From positions 3,752,501 through 3,816,500 of the forward strand of contig JAVHJL010000002.1 of assembly GCA_036971715.1 (NCBI GenBank): 64,000 bases of DNA, written 5' to 3'. The position numbers were made by a program, and so were the translations under genes. Below, in pieces: positions 55,118-64,000 of this stretch (position 1 is its first letter; each line of letters begins with the position of its first letter). The stretch comes from Arthrobotrys musiformis. Taxonomy: Eukaryota > Ascomycota > Orbiliomycetes > Orbiliales > Orbiliaceae. Below the pieces are notes generated by a model, which was given only the letters and a program-made list of their open reading frames with translations, had not been told where the DNA came from and searched no databases.

Positions 55118-55769
55118 ATGCCACCTACGACCCGAAATGACCGCCCTGCTAAGAGGCCCAGGCTTCAAACAAACACAAAGGTTGGTTCGTTTTCCTTGAT
55201 CCAAACCATATACCCGTCCGATGTTAACACCTAATTCTGTGCAGGAAGGGACAAATACCAGCTCCATGAGCGTCTCTGTGGAAGACAAAGAAAAGGAAAA
55301 AGATGCAACGAAAAAGCCCAACAATGAAACACCCGGTGTCGTATATCTCGGTCGGATACCCCACGGGTTCTACGAGGACGAAATGCGCGCGTACTTTTCA
55401 CAGTTTGGAACAATAGACCGTCTGAGACTCTGTCGGAATAAAGCAACTGGAAAATCGAAGCACTATGCCTTCATACAATTTTCATCGTCGGAAGTCGCAC
55501 GTATTGTAGCCGAGACTATGAACAACTATCTGCTCTACGGTCACATATTAAAATGCAAAGTGCTTGCAGAGTCGGAGTGCGACGAGAAGATGTGGATTGG
55601 CGCAAATCGGAAATGGAAAGTTGCGCCACTCGCCAAAATACGTCGACTCAAACACGAACGCAGACGGCCTCCAGAGGCTTGGAATAAGCTTCAAAAGAAA
55701 GAGAGCACCCGGAGGTTAATCAAGGCGAAAAGATGGGAGACAGCGGGTATATCATATTCTCTCGGATGA
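55118..55769 (+). CDS. nop15: NOP15/NIFK-like nucleolar RRM protein
   Basis: Two exons, 55118-55180 and 55245-55769; 195 residues. A short basic N-terminus (TRNDRPAKRPRLQ) resembles a nuclear signal. One RRM follows: RNP2 VVYLGRIP and RNP1 KHYAFIQFSS, with YEDEMRAYFSQFGTIDRLRL between. The C-terminal tail (PLAKIRRLKHERRRPP, IKAKRWETAGI) is strongly basic. This single-RRM plus basic-tail layout is that of yeast Nop15 / human NIFK, involved in 60S ribosome assembly and ITS2 processing. Confidence 0.82.
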
Positions 55770-55909
55770 TTTGACGGTTTAGGGTGTGACGTATTATTGT
55801 GGGGAGAAGCAAGACTTGTGAAAGCGTAAAGCCTTTATGTACATTAGCTCGCTCTATGGAATGCCAAGATAGAAATGGAGAAAACTAAATACAGGTTCAT
55901 CTTCCAGTC

Positions 55910-56591
55910 CTACACCACGCGATTGCCGGTTGGTGCATTCGGTTTCAACCACCCCGACACTAGGCCTGCAGCTACAGCCGTGCAAGCACTCCAAACATTT
56001 ACACTGACGCTACCCCGAGGAGCTTGTGGGAAGCATAGGCCCCATTCGACATAATCCGGCAACCATCCAGTCGGGAGCCAGAACACCGGCTCCTTGCGAT
56101 GCCAGAACTGTATGAAAAACCCCAATGCTGAAAAGAGTATCCACCGAGTGGTTGAGATCGCATGGCCGAATTTTCTCTTGTGGGTGGCTACGGTTTCGGC
56201 TGGATATTAAAGTATTAGGCTATCATAAATCAAATGCGAAAGCAGTAAAACACGCAAAGGTTGGACATACATAGCTTTTCTAATTCAGCTACCTTCTTAT
56301 CATGCTCTCGCCTCAATTTCGCCCACTTTGCAAATTCATCTTGGCTGCTAGTGGTTGTCATCTCCTTTCGAATTTTCAAAACTTCTGCTTGCTGCTTTCG
56401 AAGAGTTTCAGCATCGACCGACGCCTTCGATGGTACAATTCCTGTGTAGAAGCTCCACACCTTTGTCCGTCAGTGAGTTTCTTAAATGAAACCTATATGT
56501 GCGCACACACCATAGGGGTCAAGCTAATAAGGGCGCTTGTGGCCTGCCATCCGATTGCGAGCAGAAATATGGTAATTAGTAGGTGGGACAT
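55910..56591 (-). CDS. get1: Get1/WRB tail-anchored protein insertion factor
   Basis: Three exons, 56591-56511, 56460-56271, 56199-55910; 186 residues, phases close. The first span (LLITIFLLAIGWQATSAL) is followed by a cytosolic coiled coil (LRKQQAEVLKIRKEM, WAKLRREHDKKVAELEKL) and two C-terminal spans (STTRWILFSALGFFIQFW and a final WSACTAVAAGLVSGW). This is the Get1 layout: with Get2 it receives tail-anchored proteins from Get3 at the ER membrane. It is the last gene before the AT-rich block. Confidence 0.9.
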
Positions 56592-56830
56592 TATGGCGGT
56601 GATAATGGATTGACAGGTGTAGGAAGTTAGAAGGACGGTCGAGAAACTGGAGTCTCGGCACCAGGAGGAACTGGAAATCGAAGGCGTCAATATGTCAACA
56701 CATATTTGGGAATTGATGAGACCCTAAAGGACACATTCCTATTGAATTGATGACCATTTGACTCCTCAACTCTCGCCAACGACTTGGGGTGCTGGAGGAA
56801 TTCAAAGGCAAGAAACGTATCTTGTAATAA
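56592..56830. other. Boundary spacer between GET1 and the AT-rich block
   Basis: The last stretch of ordinary composition; base content drops within about 50 bp around 56,820-56,860. No gene seen. Confidence 0.5.
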
Positions 56831-56918
56831 ATTTTTGTTCTCCTTTTGAATGTAAAAATGATATTTACCTTAAAAGTTCTACTATCTTATAATAAAATTA
56901 TTAAATCGATTTTCAGAA

Positions 56919-57000
56919 TGAACGACCCTCCTATAACTTTTGAAGAAAGAATGCAAACCCAAATAAAAATATATCTTTCAAAAAAAGAAAGATACTAAAT
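56919..57000 (+). pseudogene. Short relic of a transposon frame (left copy)
   Basis: A mini frame MNDPPITFEERMQTQIKIYL continues to a TAA at 56,998. Its encoded sequence matches the stretch at 62,030-62,112 (PIIFERSIQNQIKV), so both come from one element family. Which element is not clear. Confidence 0.5.
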
Positions 57001-57742
57001 ATAACAAAGCTATTTAATATGGGAATTACTCCATGGCCCAACATCACAAATTTTATAATATTTCAAAACTTTTGTAAGAAATCGTATAGGGATTAGTTAA
57101 GATATCAAAGTAATACATAAATGTTACAAAACAAAAGTAATATACTAATATAAATATAGATTAATATTTAAATTATTACTTAATTTCTAAATATATAATA
57201 GTGAATATAGCAGTTTAAATAAACAATTAATAAAAAAAATAATAAAATAAACTAAATAAGAGATATATTTATAAAATAAATATTTAGGGATATAATATTA
57301 AACTAAATAAAATATAAAATTATAAATTAAATATTTAAATATAAAATATTAAATTAGATAAAAGATAAATTTAAATTAAATATTTGAAGATATAAAATAC
57401 TAAATTAAATATAAATTATTTCTTAGTAAATTAGAAATTTGTATAAAGTATAAACTTAAATAAGCTTATTACTATATATATTAAAATAATACTATTAATA
57501 TTATTTTTTAAGTTTTGAAGTTTGAATTTAAATATTTTTTTTATTTTGGATTTATAGATTATATTATATTATATATATATATATATATTTTTATTTATAG
57601 TATTGCTTGAATGTTTTTTATAGTTATTTTAAGGGTTTTTTAGCTATTTGGATTTTTACTTAAAATAATAAGATTATATCCGTAAGAGATACAAACAATC
57701 CCAACTCTACAAAAGAGGAAAGGGAAAAAGCTTTAAAATTGA

Positions 57743-58408
57743 ATTTTTACAAAAAATTTTAAAGATGTTATATATGAATTAGATAATAGTACTATTGTTT
57801 CAATTGTATTAAGTACGGTTATTCCTTCTATTTATAAATATAGAGATTCAACAGATTCAAATAAAATTATTAAATTATATCCTATTTATAAAAAAATTGG
57901 TTCTAAATTAGTATTTTGTTATATAGAAAAAATGTATGATAAATATAAAAATCATGTTAAATCTTTTTCAACTCCATTTAAATTTAATATTAATATTAAT
58001 CCAACTCCTTCAGAGTTTGAATTCGATATAGATACATCTTTAGAATCATTTTCAAAAAATATAAAAGATATATTTGATTCACATGAGGAGTATTATATTA
58101 AATTAGGTTTTAAATTAGTTTTATTTTTTAGCGATAGATCAGGATTATTTTCTATCGAAAACGAAATAATTAATAAAGAACATACTATTGCTCAATTAAT
58201 ACCAGCTGATAATTTAGATGAAAAAATAATAAATTATTTAAGTAATGATGATTCGACATATCCAATGGTTTGCTCTCCTGATGATTGGGAAATTTCTATT
58301 ACTAAAAATGAGTATAAAATTATAAAACAAGGTGGTTTTTTATCTCAGAATTTTAAAAAGAATAAATTTATTCAATCAAACCCTAAAAATAAAGGATTGA
58401 AATGTTGA
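57743..58408 (+). pseudogene. T7-like RNA polymerase fragment, linear mitochondrial plasmid type
   Basis: A 221-codon open frame in a region where random stops are expected every few codons; the first ATG is at 57,932. It ends with STYPMVCSPDDWEI, then IKQGGFLSQNFKK and a stop. PM(V/L)xxPxxW followed by GG(Y/F)L is a signature of single-subunit phage/mitochondrial RNA polymerases, and AT-rich coding with this spacing recalls RNA polymerases of invertron-type mitochondrial plasmids. The catalytic C-terminal domain is absent, so this is only a fragment from the middle. Upstream in frame are TAA and TGA codons. Alternatives: another AT-rich organelle gene. Confidence 0.5.
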
Positions 58409-58705
58409 TAATAATGATAATTAAAAAATGAAAATAGAAATATATTATAATATTTGATGATTAATTTTATTAATTTAATATATTGATATATTTTAAAATA
58501 AACTTTATCCTTTCTTTAAAGGTGTTTAAAAATCAACTTTATTGTAATAATAAAATAAATATTTACATATTTTTACTTTATCATTAATGCGCTTATTTAA
58601 ATTTATTAAATTCAGTTTTACTGATATACTTTCAAAAAATATATAAAATAAAAATACATCTAATAATAAAAAAACAGCTAATAAAACAGTTTTAATTTTT
58701 TTTTT
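58409..58705. other. 3' flank of the polymerase fragment inside the insertion
   Basis: AT-rich sequence without frames. It belongs to the part of copy A that has no match in copy B. Confidence 0.4.
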
Positions 58706-59491
58706 TATTAAGTATGTTTTATTATATAATTTTTTTTTTTTAATATTAATATTTTGTTAATATTTTATTCTAATATCTAATATAAAAGTAATTTTTTTAT
58801 TTTATTAATATTTATTAATTTTTTATGGTATAAATTTTTAATAATTATTTTTTTATATAATTTTTAAAAATCCTAGTTTTTTAAGGTTTTATTTTTGAAT
58901 ATTTAATTTTAAAATTTCTACTTTTATAATATTATGATTTTAAATATTTATTTTAATAAAATTTTGTGCAAATTTATCAGTATTTTTAGTTTTTAAAAGT
59001 TTTATATTAAATTCTTAATTATAATACTATTATTTTAATAATATTTATTATCTTTAATCTAAAAGTTTATTAAAAAAATTACTAAAAAATTATATTAAAT
59101 AATTTTAATTAATTCTGTCTATAAATAGAAGATTTTCTGGTATAAATAAAAATATATAAATTTTAATATTTAAAATTTAAATAAACTAGAATTTGAAAGT
59201 ATTTCTTAAATAATATTAGGAAATTAAAATTTTTTAATTAATTCACTTAATTCTACTATATTATAAAAAAACAAAATCATAAAATTAAAAAAGTTAAGTA
59301 ATAAAATCAAGTTAATTAAAATAAAATTTATAAAAATTATAAAATAATTTTTAAACATAAGTAATATTAAATATAAATTATTAAATAAATTTATTCCAAC
59401 CCTTCCACTAAATAAAATACTAAAATTTATAATAATATAATTATAAATCTAAGATTTTTTTAATTTTGTATTTTTTTTTTATTATTAATTA

Positions 59492-60932
59492 TGTAAGAAA
59501 TCATATAGAGACTAGTCGAAGTATCAAGGTAATACACAAATATCACAAAATAAAAATAATATACTAATATAAATACAAATTGATATTTAAATTATTGTTT
59601 GGTTTTTAAATATATGATAGCAAACATAGTAGTTTAAATAAACAATTAATAAAAAAAATAATAAAATAAATTGGATAGGAGTTAAATTTAAACTAAATAT
59701 TTAAATATATAAAATATTAAATTAGATAAAAATTAAGGTTTTATAATTTATTAAATTAAATAAAAATTAAAATTATATAATTTATTAAATTAAATAAGAG
59801 TTAAGTTTAAATTAAATATTTAAATATATAAAATATTAAATTAGATAAAAGTTATTTTTATATAAATTAAGAAGTTTGTGTAGAGTAAAGATTTAAATAA
59901 GCCTTATATTGTATTTATTAATATAATAGTTATAATTTTGAATTATAAATTTTAAAATCTAAATCTAAATACTTCTTTATTTTAGATCTATAATTTATAT
60001 TACATTATATAGTTTTTTTTCTAATTATAATATTACTTAAATATTTTGTATAATTATTCTAAAGATTTTTTTAATTATTTAAATTTTTACTTAAAATTTA
60101 TTATACTGAAATTACTTTATTACAGAATTTTTTCCTTTAATATTAATATTTTATCAATACTTTATTTAAAGGTTTAATATTATAATAGATTTTTTACTAC
60201 ATTAGTACTTTTTGTTAATTTTAAATAACATAAATTTTCTATAACTATTCTTACATTTAATTCCTAAAAATTCCAATTTTTTAAAATTTTTCTTAATTTT
60301 TTTCTAATATTTCTAATATTTCTAATATCTCTAATTTTAAAATTTCTAATAATTTTAAATACAAATCTTTCAACTAAACTTTTTCTTTTAAATTAAAAAT
60401 TTAATTACTAATTACCTATTATAATAATTTCTAAATAATTAAACTAAAATTTTCTATTATTTAATTAAATTTTCTATTATTAATTTTTATTAGAAAATCT
60501 TTATATAAGCTTATATAAATTAGATTGCTTTTATTCTTTTATTAAACTTAAACTAATTTAATTTACAACCTCCAAATTTTATTATATAAACTAATATAAA
60601 TAAATTCTAATATTTAAATATTAAAAAAATCTAATACTAAAAATAAATTTTAAATAATATTTAAGTACTAGAGAATTTTAATTAATTCACTTATTTCTTT
60701 TAAATTATATTAAAATAATAAGATAGAATTAAATATATTAAATAAAAAAACTAAATTAATCAAAATAAAATTTATAAAAATTATTAAATAATTTTTAAAC
60801 ATAAATAATATTAAATATTAGTTATTAAATAGGTTTATTTTAAATTTTTTACTAAAAAAAGTATTGAAGTTTTTAGTAATATATTCGCAAATTTAAGATT
60901 TTTTTAATTTTATATTCTTTTTCATTATCAAC
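59492..60932. repeat. Tandem repeat unit, copy B (uninterrupted)
   Basis: About 1.44 kb from TGTAAGAAATC to ATTATCAAC. It matches copy A on both sides of the copy A insertion, and internal subrepeats of a TTAAATTAGATAAAAGTTAA kind occur at 59,720-59,850. It may be a solo LTR-like or non-autonomous element; no coding capacity remains. Confidence 0.65.
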
Positions 60933-62014
60933 AATAACTAATAAAAATTATTCTTTATAATTTTAACTAAAAAAAGTATTATCTAATACTAAATACAATA
61001 AATTAATATAAAAAATAAAATAAATTTTTATTAAAAAAAAAAACTTCAATTTATATATTTTTTTTCTTATAAACTTAAAAATTTAAAATAAACTTTCTAT
61101 TTTATTAAATAGTTTTAAATAAATTTATATTATTTTAATATTTTACATATTTAACCAAATATAATCTTTTTTTTATAATTAAATAATAATTATTTATATT
61201 TATTTACTTATTCTTATTATATTTATATAGTATAATTAATTTTTATATATAAAACTTTTTATAATTTTAACATTTATTATATAAATTTTATAATTTTTTT
61301 AGTTTTTAAAAAATTTTCTAAATTTTTAGAATTTAAAAATATCCAGATTTTATCTATAATTTATAATAAATAAAAAGATTCTAATAATATTAAATATTTT
61401 ATTATTATAAAAATATTTAATTAAAAATAATTATTTAATTTAATTATTTATTAATAATTAATATAAGTTCTAAAATATTATTTTACTATAAAATTAATAT
61501 ATTTTATTTATTTATTAATCTAAAAATAATAAACAATGCTAAATTAATAATAAATTTTTAAATAATTATTAACTTTATTTTAGAATTTATTTAAAAAAAA
61601 TTTTTTTATTTAAAATAGCTTTTTTAGATAATCTATATAATTTTTATATATTTTTAAAAAATAATCTAATTAATTCTCTAATATTTAATTTTTTTATTAT
61701 TGGGGTTAAATATATTATTTTAAAAAAAATCTATTTATAATAATAAGAATTATATCATATTTATTGAATTTTGGTAATCTAATAATTAAATTTAAAAAAA
61801 TATTTTATTAATTTTATTTTATAATTTATAATAATTAAAATTTTTGAAATATATTTTAAATACTTTAATTCATTTACAAATATAACAATTATTAATATAC
61901 TAATTAATATTTTTTTAAAATTTTATTTATATATATTATTTTTAAAGTAATTTTAATATTTTTATTTTTTTTAAATATTCTAATAATTATAATAATTATT
62001 AAACCAAAAACGAA
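60933..62014. other. Unassigned AT-rich sequence
   Basis: About 1.1 kb of nearly pure A/T with no frames or repeats that I could pair by eye. Probably further RIP-degraded repeat. Confidence 0.4.
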
Positions 62015-62248
62015 CTTCGAAAATACCGACCCATAATTTTTGAACGGAGTATCCAAAACCAAATAAAAGTACACCAATCGAAAGAGCGGAAAAAATTGAT
62101 CAAAAATACTATAAAGTAAAAAAGCATATAAAGACTGATAAAAAATAATTATGATATAAAAATATAAAAATATTTGTGATTGTCTACTACATAAAAAAGG
62201 GGTTTCTCGCTTAATTTAAACTAAATTTTTTAAAGGTTAGTTTTAAAA

Positions 62249-63490
62249 ATGGAGAACATATTAATTAGTTTATTTTTGGATGAATTAGTATTAGTGATAT
62301 AGGGTTTTAAACTTGTTTACTATAAAAAAAGATAGAGAAGATAGGTATTGGTAGATATAATTGATTTAAGGGAAGAAATAAATAGAGAAGATTTGTTTTT
62401 GGAAATTAAAAGGTTGAATGACCTTTTAAAAGAAAGAGTACAGGAGGTAGAAGACCTAAAGCAGGAAATAAGAGAGTTAGAGAGAAATAACATAAAAAAG
62501 ACATATGCCCAAATTGCTTAGAAAATATCAAAAATACTAAAAAAACAGGAAATAATTTAAAAACACTAAAAAACGTATAAAATGTAAAATCTAAAAAATC
62601 TATAAAATCCATAAAATTCAAAAATATCAATTAACTAATAAAGGTTAATTATTCTTAGAAATACTATGGAACTTTTTATTTAAAAACCAAATATTTTTAA
62701 AAAAAAAAATAAATAAAATTCTTAAAGAGAAGCCTAATAATCCAGAATTAATTATTTTTAAAATTTCTTTAAATCTAAAAGGGAATTTAATTTTGATTAC
62801 TTATAAAAATATTAAAAAAGAAGATATTCTAAAATATAAAAAAAAAATCTATTAAGAATTTATCAAAATAGATGAATACATACAAAGACCTTCCAAGATA
62901 AAAAGCTAAAGATTCTTAGTTATATATGGAATTTCTAAAAATTAAAAAATAAAAGATTTCAAAAAAGAAGTGGAAATAGATAATATAATTAAATTAGTTA
63001 AAAATCTAAGATAATTAATTAAGAAAAAAAAAAATTAGAAAAAAAGAAATTCTCTTCTATAATAATTATTATAAAAATAAAAATGAAAGTAATAGAAATA
63101 TAAAATAAAGGATATATTTTTCTAAAAAATGAAAAATTCAAAATAAAAAGATATATTAAATTCTTTGAAAATAATAGATATATAAATTATTAAAAAACTG
63201 GCTACTATGTATTAAATTGCAGAAATGAATTAGCCTGCGAAATTTGTATTAGAAAACATAAAATAATTAATTATTTATATAATATATGCTAAGAAAATAA
63301 AAAGTTCTGTAATTATATAAAATACAAATATATTAATTATAGAGAAAAATATAAGGCAAAAAATTTCTTATATTTTAAAAATAAAAAACAAAATATTATT
63401 TTAAATAAATAAGGATATTTTAAAAATAATATAATATAATTATAAAAAATTTATAAATATAATACAATTAATTTTAAATTTTATATTAAT
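62249..63490 (+). pseudogene. LINE ORF1 (gag-like) relic: coiled coil plus zinc knuckles
   Basis: From ATG 62,249 (MENILISLFLDELVLV) the frame runs through three TAG stops into a clear coiled coil (EEINREDLFLEIKRLNDLLK, then VQEVEDLKQEIRELERN) and KKTYAQIA. After frame changes, fragments read INKILKEKPNNPELIIF and GNLILITYKNIKKEDILK, then LVIYGISKN and FKKEVEIDNIIKLVKN, which resemble the central domain of fungal LINE ORF1 proteins. A cysteine-rich stretch at 63,218-63,311 (LNCRNELACEICIRKHK, NIC, KKFCNYIK) recalls the C-terminal CCHC knuckles. Several stops are TAA or TAG where CAA or CAG would fit. Confidence 0.6.
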
Positions 63491-63539
63491 TTATAACAAT
63501 ATAAATTTAATTTTCTTATAAAAACTATAGTTTTTAAAG

Positions 63540-64000
63540 GAAAATACTATAATTACATATTTAGAATTTAAATTAATTTTTTTAAACTCAAAAACTAATA
63601 AAACTAACAAAAACCGAAATAAAATAATTACTTTTATAAAAAAGAATTTACCTTACAAAATCATAAATTAGGAAGATTTAATTAAAGATAAAAATTACTA
63701 GATAATTAATTTTAAATCAAATAAATTTAGGGAAATCAGATTTATTAATATTTATAACAAAAAATAACAAAATACAAAAAATAATAAATATATAATAAAT
63801 CAACTTTTTAATAAGATCAAAGATTACTACATTAAAAAAACATTATTAATCAAAAATTTTAATACTTATTACTTTTTATAAAATTTTGAAATTAAATTTA
63901 ATTTAAAAGCAGGAAAAATAATAAAATTAATCAAAGATAAAAATCTATAATTAATAAATAAAAATAGTATATTAATTTATTATAATATTAAAAAAAAATA
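63540..64000 (+). pseudogene. LINE ORF2 relic: apurinic-endonuclease domain start
   Basis: Fragments around 63,724-63,760 read KFREIRFINIYNKK, like the R.INIYN strand of LINE endonucleases. At 63,841-63,870 a TLLIKNFNTYY string stands where LILGDFNxHH is expected; KN for GD and YY for HH are just the G-to-A and C-to-T changes RIP makes. The tail (LKAGKIIKLIKDKNLQLIN-like, with one TAA for Gln) fits the following helix. The element runs off the window. Confidence 0.5.

Larger units (their letters stand above)
57073..59488. repeat. Tandem repeat unit, copy A (interrupted)
   Basis: Starts TGTAAGAAATC and is collinear with copy B at 59,492. The first roughly 170 bp align almost gap-free and nearly every difference is a transition. 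Alignment resumes after an insertion of about 57,668-58,705 (TTAATATTAATATTTT at about 58,740 versus 60,140) and continues to the AAGATTTTTTTAATTTT end at about 59,451 versus 60,896. Copy A ends directly against copy B. Confidence 0.7.
56830..64000. repeat. Extremely AT-rich, RIP-like repeat block
   Basis: At least 7.1 kb of sequence that is overwhelmingly A and T, starting abruptly after GET1 and running off the window. Only two stretches (57,743-58,408 and 62,249-63,340) have protein-like coding. Stops of the TAA and TAG kind sit where relatives would have Gln codons. Repeated copies differ mostly by C/T and G/A changes. These traits fit repeat-induced point mutation of transposons in a filamentous ascomycete. 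It may be a centromeric, subtelomeric or isolated AT-isochore; the window cannot tell. Confidence 0.85.
62015..64000 (+). mobile_element. Decayed LINE retrotransposon (Tad1-like), 5' part
   Basis: A non-LTR element in the plus orientation: possible leader with the PIIFERSIQNQIKV relic (62,030-62,112), ORF1 from 62,249, then an ORF2 start with endonuclease motifs after about 63,540; the reverse transcriptase would lie beyond the window. Frequent in-frame TAA/TAG at Gln positions and loss of G/C mark RIP decay. The family call rests on the order coiled coil, zinc knuckles, endonuclease. Confidence 0.6.

Noticed and set aside
57073..60932. CRISPR-like or satellite array
   Set aside because: Only two long, diverged copies and no short regular spacers; CRISPR arrays do not occur in fungal nuclear DNA.
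62406..62630. 74-codon Phe-rich minus-strand frame
   Set aside because: Antisense of the LINE ORF1 coiled coil; the plus-strand reading explains the sequence better.

Overview
The window is nuclear DNA of a filamentous ascomycete (Pezizomycotina). Almost every gene has several short introns with GT..AG borders and CTAAC/CTGAC-like branch points. The gene set includes fungal markers: an Mrp51 mitoribosomal protein, a Zn2Cys6 regulator, a Gad8/Ypk1 kinase with an N-terminal C2-like domain, and a DUF2408 protein. Spacers carry the AGGTACCTAAGTACTT-type words common in this group. The class cannot be fixed from the sequence alone.

Positions 1-56.8 kb are gene-dense and of ordinary base composition. 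From left to right: a DUF5672 protein (partial), MRP51, the YPK1/GAD8 kinase, tRNA-Arg(CCT) with an orphan B box, a Zn2Cys6 factor, a gene-poor 2.7-kb spacer, a RING-H2 protein, a repeat-rich stretch with one small conserved gene, QCR10, ADA2, a LysM protein, MCD4, a YFH7-like kinase, a UPF0662 protein, a PQ-loop transporter, RPP1, GLR1, CCE1, a Mid2-like surface protein, asparagine synthetase, an RPA-interacting-like protein, sphingolipid delta-4 desaturase, MetAP2, mitochondrial porin, a J-protein, a SERF protein, an unknown membrane protein, choline-phosphate cytidylyltransferase, a NOP15-like RRM protein and GET1. These are mostly housekeeping genes with no cluster logic. Many sit head-to-head over short spacers (for example MCD4/YFH7-like, J-protein/SERF). 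Mitochondrial functions are frequent (MRP51, QCR10, CCE1, porin, the J-protein, possibly GLR1).

I rebuilt exon structures by hand and checked phases. Nearly all genes close without error. Two do not: the desaturase and the UPF0662 gene each have a one-base problem, suggesting small indels (assembly error or real decay). Two introns use GC donors.

At about 56.83 kb the sequence turns abruptly into an extremely AT-rich block that runs to the window end. It looks like a repeat graveyard degraded by C-to-T mutation (RIP). It contains (i) two tandem copies of a roughly 1.45-kb repeat that differ mostly by transitions; (ii) inside the first copy only, about 1 kb with a 221-codon open frame that resembles part of a T7-like RNA polymerase of linear mitochondrial plasmids; and (iii) a decayed LINE (Tad1-like) with a coiled-coil/zinc-knuckle ORF1 and the endonuclease start of ORF2, cut by the window edge. 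This block is the most unusual part of the window.
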